Positions 42,683-49,259 of a stretch of 64,000 bases of DNA are shown here, in pieces (within the stretch, counting starts at the first letter, position 1; every line of letters starts with the position of its first letter). Location: NCBI RefSeq assembly GCF_022835695.1, contig NZ_BQUV01000005.1, positions 496,001 to 560,000 on the forward strand, read 5' to 3'. The notes beneath the pieces are model-generated. The model ran no database searches and was not told the DNA's origin. It saw only the letters and a program-made list of their open reading frames with translations. The stretch is from Bradyrhizobium sp. Ce-3. GTDB lineage: Bacteria > Pseudomonadota > Alphaproteobacteria > Rhizobiales > Xanthobacteraceae. Position numbers and translations under genes: made by a program.

Positions 42683-44086
42683 CTACTCAGCTGCGACCCA
42701 ATTGCCGTGGAAGCCATCCGGCACGCGGTGGCCGAGATGGACCAGCGCGGCCGGGCCTGCCTCGACATCCTGCGCGTTGAAGACGGCGAGGTCGCTGCGG
42801 TTCTCGCGGGCGCGCCAGACCACTGCGAGCAGCCAGCCGTCGCCCTCCGCGGCATCAGCGCTGCGCTCGACGAACACAGGCTCGGAGATGGTATCGCCGG
42901 CGGGCAGGAGATAGTGGCCGAGCCGTTTGCCACGGCCGTCGACATGCACGATGCCCGACAACGCGCCGAACATCGGCAGATCGGGATTCGCGCAGGCGTA
43001 CCAGCCGTGATTGCTGGCAAGCCCCGCGCGGCGATCGTCGACGCGGGGGAATTCGCCGGTGAGGTCGTCGAGATAGGTTTGCGTGAAGCGGTCGGTGTTG
43101 CCCGCGAGATCGAAGGTCCAGCGGCAGTAGCGCGCGCGGTTCTTCTTCGGATCGGTCTGCGAGCCGTCGGGATGGTTGAACAGCGGCGCTTCCTCGAACT
43201 GCATCACATCGGCGATGATGCGGTTGCCTTCTTCCCACGCGTTCATGACATGGAAGACGTAGCAGGTCTCGGCGCGGAACCAGACGATGTCCTTCGATGC
43301 GCCGCTGCGCTTCATCACGCCGACATAGGCGCCTTTGTCCGGCTCCCAGGCATAGGGCGCCTGGCCGCGCATCGCGCGCTGCATGCTGCCGGTGATCGGC
43401 AAGATCGGAAACAGCACATGGTTCTCGGTGACGATGAAATCGTGCACCATGCTGGCATAGGGCGCTTCGAAGCGCTCGAACCGGGTCACCACGCCCGACG
43501 AACTCACCGCACCGAACGACAGCGCCGGCGTCAGCGGACCCGCGGCGTTGTAGCCGAAGAACACCATCTCGCCGGTGACCGGATCGATCTTGGGATGCGC
43601 GGTGAACGGGCCTGTGATCGCGCCCTTGTAGTCGCAATAGCCGAGGCGGTTCAGCGTGCCGGGCTCGATCTCGGTCGGCAGATGGCTCTCGACCAGCGCG
43701 AGCAGCTTGCCGCCGTGGAAGATGATGTTGGTGTTGGCGACGCAGCCGTCGGTCGTGATGTCGGCAGGCGCGTCCGGCAGCTTGCGGCCGAAGCCGCCGA
43801 ACAGCGCGCGGCCGGCGTCGTGCTCGGCCTGCCATTTCGCGGTGCGGACCCAGCGGTTGCGGTAGCTGGCGCGGCCGTTCTCGAGATGGAAGGCGTGCAG
43901 CATGCCGTCGCCGACGAACCAGTGCGCGCCCGGCACGTCGAACTGCGGGTTGGGGCCGTTGCGGTACAGCGTGCCGTTCAGCTCGCGCGGCAGTTCGCCG
44001 GATATTTTCAGGAACGGTGCATCGGCTTCGAACGGGATCGGCGCCAGATTGCTGCGCGCGGCGTTGGACGTGACCTGGTCGAGCAT
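42683..44086 (-). CDS. Carotenoid cleavage oxygenase family protein
   Basis: A 467-residue enzyme of the carotenoid oxygenase (RPE65/lignostilbene dioxygenase) family, an Fe(II) seven-bladed propeller that cleaves conjugated double bonds. Family landmarks are GTLYRNGPNPQFDVPGAHWF, GDGMLHAFHLENGRASYRNR, GPFTAHPKIDPVTGEMVFFG, MVHDFIVTENHVLFPILPI and the C-terminal EGDGWLLAVVWRARENRSD. Conserved His ligands are in AHP, VHDF, FHVMNAWEEG and near the C-terminus. It is divergent from the TetR gene; its promoter (TTGACG, 17 bases, TACTAA) is followed by an operator. Carotenoid or stilbene substrates are possible. Confidence 0.94.
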   Translation of the reverse strand: MLDQVTSNAARSNLAPIPFEADAPFLKISGELPRELNGTLYRNGPNPQFDVPGAHWFVGDGMLHAFHLENGRASYRNRWVRTAKWQAEHDAGRALFGGFGRKLPDAPADITTDGCVANTNIIFHGGKLLALVESHLPTEIEPGTLNRLGYCDYKGAITGPFTAHPKIDPVTGEMVFFGYNAAGPLTPALSFGAVSSSGVVTRFERFEAPYASMVHDFIVTENHVLFPILPITGSMQRAMRGQAPYAWEPDKGAYVGVMKRSGASKDIVWFRAETCYVFHVMNAWEEGNRIIADVMQFEEAPLFNHPDGSQTDPKKNRARYCRWTFDLAGNTDRFTQTYLDDLTGEFPRVDDRRAGLASNHGWYACANPDLPMFGALSGIVHVDGRGKRLGHYLLPAGDTISEPVFVERSADAAEGDGWLLAVVWRARENRSDLAVFNAQDVEAGPAALVHLGHRVPDGFHGNWVAAE

Positions 44087-44107
44087 TCCGGATCTCCCTG
44101 CATTATG

Positions 44108-44126
44108 ATCTTTACATCGTAAAGAT
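44108..44126. promoter_or_regulatory. TetR-type operator 3
   Basis: ATCTTTACATCGTAAAGAT has one mismatch between arms. It directly follows the leftward -10 box TACTAA of the carotenoid oxygenase gene and covers its start point, as operator 1 does for the membrane protein gene. Confidence 0.88.
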
Positions 44127-44161
44127 ATTAGTAGGGATGACGCTATCGATCGTCAAGCAAA

Positions 44162-44180
44162 ATCTTTACAGTGTAAAAAT
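44162..44180. promoter_or_regulatory. TetR-type operator 4, overlapping the tetR promoter
   Basis: ATCTTTACAGTGTAAAAAT has one mismatch. Its TTTACA (44165-44170) also serves as a rightward -35 box, 17 bases from TATAAG (44188-44193), the likely -10 of the TetR gene. Its centre is 54 bases from operator 3. Confidence 0.85.
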
Positions 44181-44199
44181 TGCGACCTATAAGAACCGG

Positions 44200-44925
44200 A
44201 TGGCAAGATTATCCAAGGAAAACAGGGCGGCCCGCTCCACACGCGCTCCGGCGCGCCGGGGCGCGCGTGCCGCTTCCGATCGTCCGACACCGCGGCGCCG
44301 GACCAACGACACGCCGTATCATCATGGCGATCTGCACGAGGCGCTGCTGAGAGCCGCCGAGCGCGTGCTCGAGCGTGATGGGCTGGCGGGGCTGACATTG
44401 CGTGCGGTGGCGCGCGAGGCCGGCGTGTCGCACGCGGCACCCACGCATCATTTCGGCGATCTCACCGGTTTGCTCAGTGAACTCGCGGCGATCGGTTTCC
44501 GGCAATTCGGCCAGGCGATGGCGGCGGCGGACGCTTCCGCGGCGACGCCGCCCGAAAAGGGCGTGGCGAGCGCCAAGGCTTATGTCGCCTATGCGCAGGC
44601 GCATCCCGGCATGTATGGGCTGATGTTCCGCAGCGAGCGGCTCGATCATTCGCGGCCGTCGCTGCACGAGGCGTCGGAGGCGTCGTTCGCCGGGCTGACC
44701 CGCGGCGTCGGCGCCAGCCGGCATGAACAGATTTCCAAGGAGCAGCTTACGCTGGACCAGGCGGCCGCGATCGCGTCGGCCTGGTCGCTGGTGCATGGCT
44801 TCACCATGCTGATGCTTGACGGTCGCCTCAAGACGATTCTGGATCGGGCGCCCGCGGGCACATCCGTGGAAGCGTTGTTGACCGCGATGCTGCGTTTGAG
44901 CGCAGGGCGCTCGGCACGGCCGTAG
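44200..44925 (+). CDS. TetR/AcrR-family regulator (WHG C-terminal type)
   Basis: A 241-residue repressor. A basic N-terminal arm (about 45 residues) precedes the TetR helix-turn-helix (DLHEALLRAAERVLERDGLA, LTLRAVAREAGVSHAAPTHH, FGDLTGLLSELAAIGF). The ligand domain contains AYVAYAQAHPGMYGLMFRSE, typical of the WHG (TetR_C_33-like) group. The ATG at 44200 lies only seven bases beyond the -10 box, so the mRNA may be leaderless. It is divergent from the carotenoid oxygenase and is the obvious reader of the four 19-bp operators. Confidence 0.93.
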   Translation: MARLSKENRAARSTRAPARRGARAASDRPTPRRRTNDTPYHHGDLHEALLRAAERVLERDGLAGLTLRAVAREAGVSHAAPTHHFGDLTGLLSELAAIGFRQFGQAMAAADASAATPPEKGVASAKAYVAYAQAHPGMYGLMFRSERLDHSRPSLHEASEASFAGLTRGVGASRHEQISKEQLTLDQAAAIASAWSLVHGFTMLMLDGRLKTILDRAPAGTSVEALLTAMLRLSAGRSARP

Positions 44926-44950
44926 CCGACATTGCGCTTGCGGCGGCGTT

Positions 44951-45553
44951 CTAGCGCGTCACCAGCGACGTGGCGCGGCCGCTCTGTCCAACCGCCTTCA
45001 CCTTGTCCGCTCCGCATTTGAAATCGCGGGCAAAATCGTCGGCGGCCTGCCGCGCCAGCGCGTTGGCGTCGGGATTGGCCGCGACGTCGACATAGGCGAC
45101 GTGGCAAACATCGCCCGGCAGCGGCCGCGTCACGGCGAGCATCGCCCGGGAGACCGGGCCGCCGCGCTTGTCCTGCTCGCTGTTGTCGGCGATCAGCCAG
45201 CGCTGGATGATCGCGAAGGGCTTGCTGCCGGCGGCACGCCATTCAATCGTATCGCCGGTCGAGCTGAACGGGCCGAACCAGGCGTTTGCGGCCGGTTCCC
45301 TGGCTGCGGCTTCGCGGTTTCGGCCGACCGAGACCACTTCGCGCAGATCGCCCTCGTTGATCAGCACCACGAGGCCAAATTTCCCCGGGCAGACCCGCGT
45401 GGTGCTGCCGTCCTCCTCGTTCGGCTTGCCGATCATCCGGCAGGCCTTCGGCGCGGTGGAGGTGAAGCTGCTGCTGATCGTCTCGGCGCCAGCTTGACCA
45501 GGATTTGTGCTGGTCGCCGCCATAATGGCTGTTGCAAAAGCAAGGTATTTCAT
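44951..45553 (-). CDS. Exported conserved hypothetical protein
   Basis: A 200-residue protein read from the ATG at 45553. A signal peptide spans about residues 1-25 (MKYLAFATAIMAATS). The mature part includes CRMIGKPNEEDGSTTRVCPG, FGLVVLINEGDLREVVSVGR, a WFGPFSSTGDTIEWR stretch and VCHVAYVDVAANPDANALAR, with a C-terminal FKCGADKVKAVG. Four cysteines suggest disulfides. The pattern is familiar from Bradyrhizobium exported hypotheticals, with no known role. A longer N-terminal frame is not supported. Confidence 0.8.
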   Translation of the reverse strand: MKYLAFATAIMAATSTNPGQAGAETISSSFTSTAPKACRMIGKPNEEDGSTTRVCPGKFGLVVLINEGDLREVVSVGRNREAAAREPAANAWFGPFSSTGDTIEWRAAGSKPFAIIQRWLIADNSEQDKRGGPVSRAMLAVTRPLPGDVCHVAYVDVAANPDANALARQAADDFARDFKCGADKVKAVGQSGRATSLVTR

Positions 45554-45718
45554 TGGGAAAACCTGCGATCCGGACGTTACTTTGTGTCTGACATATGCAA
45601 TCTGGGGAAGGTTCAACAGACACGCGGGAAACACCTGACAGGCGCGCGGAATCGTCCTAGAAGGGCGGCTTCGCAACTTCTGTCGCGTGCACCCCAGCGT
45701 GCCGTAGCCTCGATCGAC

Positions 45719-46441
45719 ATGACCGCATCATTATCGCACAAGCCCTATCGCGTCGGCCGTTCCCGTACCGGCCTCGGCCTTTTCGCCACCAAGGCGATCA
45801 AAAAAGGCACCAAGATCATCCGCTATTTCGGGCCGTTGCTCGACTCGAAGAAGAAGGATGAGGACGCAATCGAGAACAAATATCTGTTCGAGCTCACCAA
45901 CCGGTGGACCATCGACGGCTCGGTCCGCGAGAACGTCGCGCGCTATATCAACCACGCTTGCAGGCCGAACGCGGAATCCGACGTCAAGCCGCGCAAGCGC
46001 AAGGTGTTCATCCGCGCCATCAAGGACATCGAGCCGGGCGACGAGATCAACTACGATTACGGAACCGACTATTTCAAAGCCTACCTGAAGCCGATCGGCT
46101 GCAAGTGCGACGCCTGCGAGAAGAAGCGCAAGAAGAAGCGCGCGGAGGCGAGGGCGGAGCGGCTGCGGCTGAAGGAGAGGGCCGAACGGAAGGCAAAGCG
46201 CGAGGCCGAAAAACTCGCCGAGGCGCGGGCCAAGCAGCGGAAGGCCAAGGCGAAGAAGGCTGCCAAGGCCAATGGCAAGGTCGGCAACGGCAAAGCACTG
46301 AACGGCAAGAAGTTGAACGGCAAGACCTTGAATGGCAAGGCCCTGAACGGCGAGCATCTCAACGGCCATAGCCTGACCGCCTCGACCGTCAAGCGGGCAA
46401 CGCCCTCAAAGCGCGCTGCCGCGCGCGTGCTCCAGGCCTGA
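45719..46441 (+). CDS. SET-domain protein methyltransferase with repetitive basic tail
   Basis: A 240-residue protein. The N-terminal ~135 residues form a complete SET domain: RSRTGLGLFATKAIKKGTKI, RYINHACRPNAE (residues 75-86, the pseudoknot NHxxxPN), GDEINYDYGTDYF with the catalytic tyrosine, and a post-SET-like CKCDAC zinc cluster (Cys128, 130, 133). The remainder is an almost uninterrupted Lys/Arg/Ala/Glu helix followed by about seven LNGK-type repeats and a basic end. SET enzymes transfer methyl groups to lysine. The bacterial target is unknown. The ATG at 45719 is used; the frame is open far upstream. Confidence 0.9.
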   Translation: MTASLSHKPYRVGRSRTGLGLFATKAIKKGTKIIRYFGPLLDSKKKDEDAIENKYLFELTNRWTIDGSVRENVARYINHACRPNAESDVKPRKRKVFIRAIKDIEPGDEINYDYGTDYFKAYLKPIGCKCDACEKKRKKKRAEARAERLRLKERAERKAKREAEKLAEARAKQRKAKAKKAAKANGKVGNGKALNGKKLNGKTLNGKALNGEHLNGHSLTASTVKRATPSKRAAARVLQA

Positions 46442-46470
46442 GTTACAAGGCCGATCCAGTTCGATCGTCA

Positions 46471-46902
46471 TCACGCGCGTGCCGGATGGCGTGCGGGACG
46501 CGGCAGATAGGCGCATTCGGCGAGCGTGGTTCCATCGAGCTCGCGCATGAAAGCCTCGCGGGCCGCCGCGAGCCTCGCCTTCAGTCGGCAGCGCGGCAGC
46601 AGCACGCAATCGCCGCCATCATCCCTGAAACATTCGACCAGCGCGCTATTGCCTTCGAGTGCGCGCACCACCTCGCCGAGCGTGATCGCCTGCGGGGCGC
46701 GCGCCAGCGAGAACCCGCCGCCGGCGCCGCGCTGGGTCGCGATGAAGCCGGCCTCGGCGAGGTCGCGCACCACCTTGGCGAGATGGTTGCGTGAGATGCC
46801 GAACTCGGCCGCGATCTCGCTGGTGGCGAACGACCGGTCCGGCTCGCCGGCCAGCCGCATCAGGGCGCGGAGCGCAAAATCCGTGAACGATGTCAGGCGC
46901 AT
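46471..46902 (-). CDS. Rrf2-family regulator, NsrR-like
   Basis: A 143-residue Rrf2 regulator. The N-terminus MRLTSFTDFALRALMRLAGE and the winged helix (TSEIAAEFGISRNHLAKVVR, then LAEAGFIATQRGAGGGFSLA) are typical. Cysteines 91, 99 and 105 (C-x7-C-x5-C) fit an iron-sulfur cluster, and the sequence is closest in pattern to NsrR, the nitric-oxide-sensing repressor. It is divergent from a truncated haemoglobin gene, with an NsrR-like site between them. The symbol is left blank because IscR or RirA types are not excluded. Confidence 0.9.
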   Translation of the reverse strand: MRLTSFTDFALRALMRLAGEPDRSFATSEIAAEFGISRNHLAKVVRDLAEAGFIATQRGAGGGFSLARAPQAITLGEVVRALEGNSALVECFRDDGGDCVLLPRCRLKARLAAAREAFMRELDGTTLAECAYLPRPARHPARA

Positions 46903-46952
46903 GGAAGCCCTTCAAAATCAGCACTTGGCGGCTCAGCTATAGCAGTTTAAAT

Positions 46953-46969
46953 AGGTATTTGAAATGCAT
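46953..46969. promoter_or_regulatory. NsrR-like operator
   Basis: AGGTATTT-g-AAATGCAT is an imperfect palindrome (six of eight arm positions pair) that resembles the NsrR box (ATGyATTT-n-AAATrCAT). It lies in the 83-base divergent region, 17 bases before the haemoglobin start. Confidence 0.6.
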
Positions 46970-46985
46970 ATTTAGGACGTGACCG

Positions 46986-47480
46986 ATGACCGGAGCAGAG
47001 CGCCGCGAACAGATCACCGCCGAGATCGTCGCGCGGACCGGGATCACCGAGGCCATGATCGTGCAGCTGGTGCATGGCTTCTACGCCAAGGTCCGCAACG
47101 ATCCGATGATCGGGCCGGTGTTCGAGAGCAGGATCAGCGATTGGGAGCCGCATCTGGCGCAGATGTGCGCGTTCTGGTCGTCGGTCGCGCTGATGACCGG
47201 GCGCTATCACGGCACGCCGATGGTCAAGCATATGCCGCTGCCGATCGATGCCGCGCATTTCGACCGCTGGCTCGAACTGTTCGAGGCGACCGCGCATGAA
47301 CTGTGCCCGCCGGTGGCTGCGGTTCATTTCATCGAGCGCGCGCGGCGTATCGCCGCGAGCCTGGAAATGGGCGTCGCCGGCGGGCGGGGCGTGATGCTGG
47401 CGGTGGGCGAAAGGTTTCGCAGAAGTCCTCCGTCATTCCGGGGCTCGCGAAGCGAGAACCCGGAATCCATCGGGCCATGA
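46986..47480 (+). CDS. Group III truncated haemoglobin with repeat-derived C-terminus
   Basis: A 164-residue frame whose first ~135 residues are a group III truncated haemoglobin: MIVQLVHGFYAKVRNDPMIG, PVFESRISDWEPHLAQMCAF, WSSVALMTGRYHGTPMVKHM, LPIDAAHFDRWLELFEATAH. Such proteins bind O2/NO and often act with NsrR. The last ~16 residues (from about PPSFRGSRSENPESIGP) are encoded by a family B palindromic repeat beginning at 47432, so the original C-terminus was replaced or extended by the repeat. Confidence 0.92.
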   Translation: MTGAERREQITAEIVARTGITEAMIVQLVHGFYAKVRNDPMIGPVFESRISDWEPHLAQMCAFWSSVALMTGRYHGTPMVKHMPLPIDAAHFDRWLELFEATAHELCPPVAAVHFIERARRIAASLEMGVAGGRGVMLAVGERFRRSPPSFRGSRSENPESIGP

Positions 47481-47547
47481 CTCCGGGCCATGACTCCGCG
47501 GCATGATGGATTCCGGGCTCGCGCCTAACGGCGCGCCCCGGAATGAC
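47432..47547. repeat. Dispersed palindromic repeat, family B, overlapping the haemoglobin gene
   Basis: The element runs from GTCATTCCGGGGCTCGCG to GCCCCGGAATGAC. It contains an internal short tandem CCATGACTCCG (twice near 47477-47503). The haemoglobin stop codon (TGA, 47478-47480) lies within it. Confidence 0.85.
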
Positions 47548-47554
47548 GATGTGG

Positions 47555-47605
47555 GCAATCCATCGCTCTGCTTGCAGAGAGATGGATTGCTTCGCTCCCA
47601 ATGAC
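47555..47605. repeat. Partial family A palindromic repeat
   Basis: GCAATCCATC ... GATGGATTGC flank a short centre, ending TTCGCTCCCAATGAC. It lacks the outer left arm and abuts the family B element. Confidence 0.75.
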
Positions 47606-47623
47606 GGCAGGGGACAGCGACGC

Positions 47624-48022
47624 TTACGCCGTCACCATACCTTCGCTCTTGCGCAGGCCGACATATTGCAGCTCGGCGAACACGCCGGTGGCGATCGCCT
47701 GGGCGAGGATGACGATGGTCCCGAGCAGGTTCGGCGACACGGCGCCCGAGAGCAGCAGCGCGATGCTGGCCAGCGTCCAGGCGGCGTTGCCGGCAACCAC
47801 GAGGATCACGGGTCCTTTCGGCAGCGAGCTTCGCGCGCCGAGAAAGCCGACAAGTGCGGTGTAGGCGATCAGGAACAGCCCGGTCTCGCGCAGCAGCGCT
47901 TCCGGCAGGCCAAGCAGCGAGGCCAGGGCGCCGGCGTCGAGCACCATCGCGATGGCGGATACACCGCTGAAGGCGGCATCAGCAAGCAAAGCGCGGCGCA
48001 GCAGCTGGGACGAATGGATCAT
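47624..48022 (-). CDS. Four-helix membrane protein of unknown function
   Basis: A 132-residue protein with four hydrophobic segments (about 12-35, 45-62, 70-92 and 97-118) and short loops (LGARSSLPKG, LRKSEGM at the end). No family I can name with certainty. GAGGAG precedes the ATG at 48022. It is the second gene of a leftward pair with the small membrane protein at 48053-48271 and both are divergent from an HTH regulator, suggesting control by it. Confidence 0.8.
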   Translation of the reverse strand: MIHSSQLLRRALLADAAFSGVSAIAMVLDAGALASLLGLPEALLRETGLFLIAYTALVGFLGARSSLPKGPVILVVAGNAAWTLASIALLLSGAVSPNLLGTIVILAQAIATGVFAELQYVGLRKSEGMVTA

Positions 48023-48052
48023 GGCAGGGTCTCCTCTGGTTGGGATGGGTGG

Positions 48053-48271
48053 TCAGCGGAACAGGGACTGCAACTGACGCCACAGGCGGAACGGGCACAG
48101 CGCCTGGCCGACCCGCATCTCGACCGCATAGACCTGCGCGAACACGAACACGCCGGTCGCGTGGACGAGCGGCTGGGGCATGTTGAGCGAGCGCGCGAGC
48201 AGCCAGGTGGCCAGATGGACCAGCCACGGGAGCAGGACGGCGAAGGCGCGGACAAGGGACAGCATCAGCAT
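48053..48271 (-). CDS. Small membrane protein
   Basis: A 72-residue protein with hydrophobic segments at about residues 5-27 and 35-50 (VRAFAVLLPWLVHLATWLLA, HATGVFVFAQVYAVEM). The ATG at 48271 is preferred because AGGAG is six bases upstream; ATG 48277 overlaps the ribosome binding site. The open frame extending to 48718 is antisense to the HTH gene and not coding. It leads a two-gene unit with the four-helix protein. Confidence 0.72.
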   Translation of the reverse strand: MLMLSLVRAFAVLLPWLVHLATWLLARSLNMPQPLVHATGVFVFAQVYAVEMRVGQALCPFRLWRQLQSLFR

Positions 48272-48319
48272 GGTCATCTCCTGTGCCGTGGAAGATGAGC
48301 CGGCCCGCGCGCCATTTCG

Positions 48320-48336
48320 ATTACCTCGGGCGTAAT
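48320..48336. promoter_or_regulatory. Inverted repeat between divergent HTH and membrane genes
   Basis: ATTAC-ctcgggc-GTAAT is a perfect inverted repeat (5-base arms, 7-base spacer) in the 100-base divergent region. It could be the operator for the HTH protein. Confidence 0.5.
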
Positions 48337-48371
48337 GGAACGGGCGAATTCCGCGTGGTAGGTTTTGCACC

Positions 48372-49196
48372 ATGAACGCACATGCATCCATGGCGCGGGC
48401 CGAGCCCGCAAAACCCGTCCTGATCGGCGAGCACCTGCGCGAGTGGCGGCAGCGCCGCCATCTCAGCCAGCTCGACCTCGCCGTCGATGCCGAGATATCG
48501 GCGCGGCATTTGAGCTTCGTCGAGACCGGCCGCTCGGCGCCGTCGCGCGACATGGTCCTCAAACTGGCGGAGCGCCTCGACGTGCCCCTACGCGAACGCA
48601 ACGTGCTGCTGGTCGCCGCGGGCTTCGCGCCCGCATTCCCGCAACGCGCGCTGGATGATCCCGCGCTGAAATCGGCCCGCGAGGCGATCAACCTGGTGTT
48701 GAAGGCGCACGAGCCCAATCCGGCGCTGGCCTATGACCGGCACTGGAATCTGGTCTCTGCCAACCGCATGGTGGCGCCGCTGCTCGAGGGCGTGCCGCAG
48801 CGGCTGCTTGGTCAGCCCTTCAACATCCTGCGGCTGGCCTTCCACCCGGAGGGCCTGGCGCCGCGCACCGTGAATCTCGCGGAATGGGCCGCGCATCTTC
48901 TGGAGCGGCTGCATCGGCAATGCGAGGCAACGGCCGATCCGGAGCTGATCAAGCTCTATCAGGACCTGAAGTCCTATCCGATCCCGGCGCGGTCGGCCCC
49001 GATCACGACCGACAACAACGTCGCGCTTCCGTTCAAACTCCGCCTCAATGGCGAGGTCCTGAGCTTCATCTCGACCACCATGGTGTTCGGCACGCCGGTC
49101 GACATCACGCTGCAGGAACTGGCGCTGGAAACCTTCTTTCCGGCTGACGAACTGACCGCCGAGCGGATGCGGCAGATGGCAGCCAGTATGAAATAG
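48372..49196 (+). CDS. XRE-type HTH regulator with MmyB-like ligand domain
   Basis: A 274-residue regulator. The N-terminal HTH is GEHLREWRQRRHLSQLDLAV with [20 protein letters not shown]. The C-terminal MmyB-like domain starts about residue 105 (ALAYDRHWNLVSANRMVAPL) and continues LLGQPFNILRLAFHPEGLAP to TLQELALETFFPADE. Such proteins often sense fatty-acid-like ligands and regulate a divergent oxidoreductase or membrane protein; here the divergent genes encode two small membrane proteins. ATG at 48372 used. Confidence 0.93.
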   Translation: MNAHASMARAEPAKPVLIGEHLREWRQRRHLSQLDLAVDAEISARHLSFVETGRSAPSRDMVLKLAERLDVPLRERNVLLVAAGFAPAFPQRALDDPALKSAREAINLVLKAHEPNPALAYDRHWNLVSANRMVAPLLEGVPQRLLGQPFNILRLAFHPEGLAPRTVNLAEWAAHLLERLHRQCEATADPELIKLYQDLKSYPIPARSAPITTDNNVALPFKLRLNGEVLSFISTTMVFGTPVDITLQELALETFFPADELTAERMRQMAASMK

Positions 49197-49259
49197 CGGC
49201 TTGTCTCGGGGCGCTTTCCGCCTACCTTTGGGGTTCCAATTCCGCCGGGAGCCCCCGCC

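Noticed and set aside
42587-44122. Forward open frame opposite the carotenoid oxygenase gene
   Set aside because: The reverse frame shows the full family signature; the forward product is a low-complexity shadow.
45101-45718. Long upstream extension of the SET protein frame
   Set aside because: It is antisense to the exported hypothetical gene at 44951-45553 and not like any SET protein N-terminus.
48278-48718. Upstream extension of the small reverse membrane protein
   Set aside because: It is antisense to the HTH regulator and its promoter region; a ribosome binding site supports the internal start.
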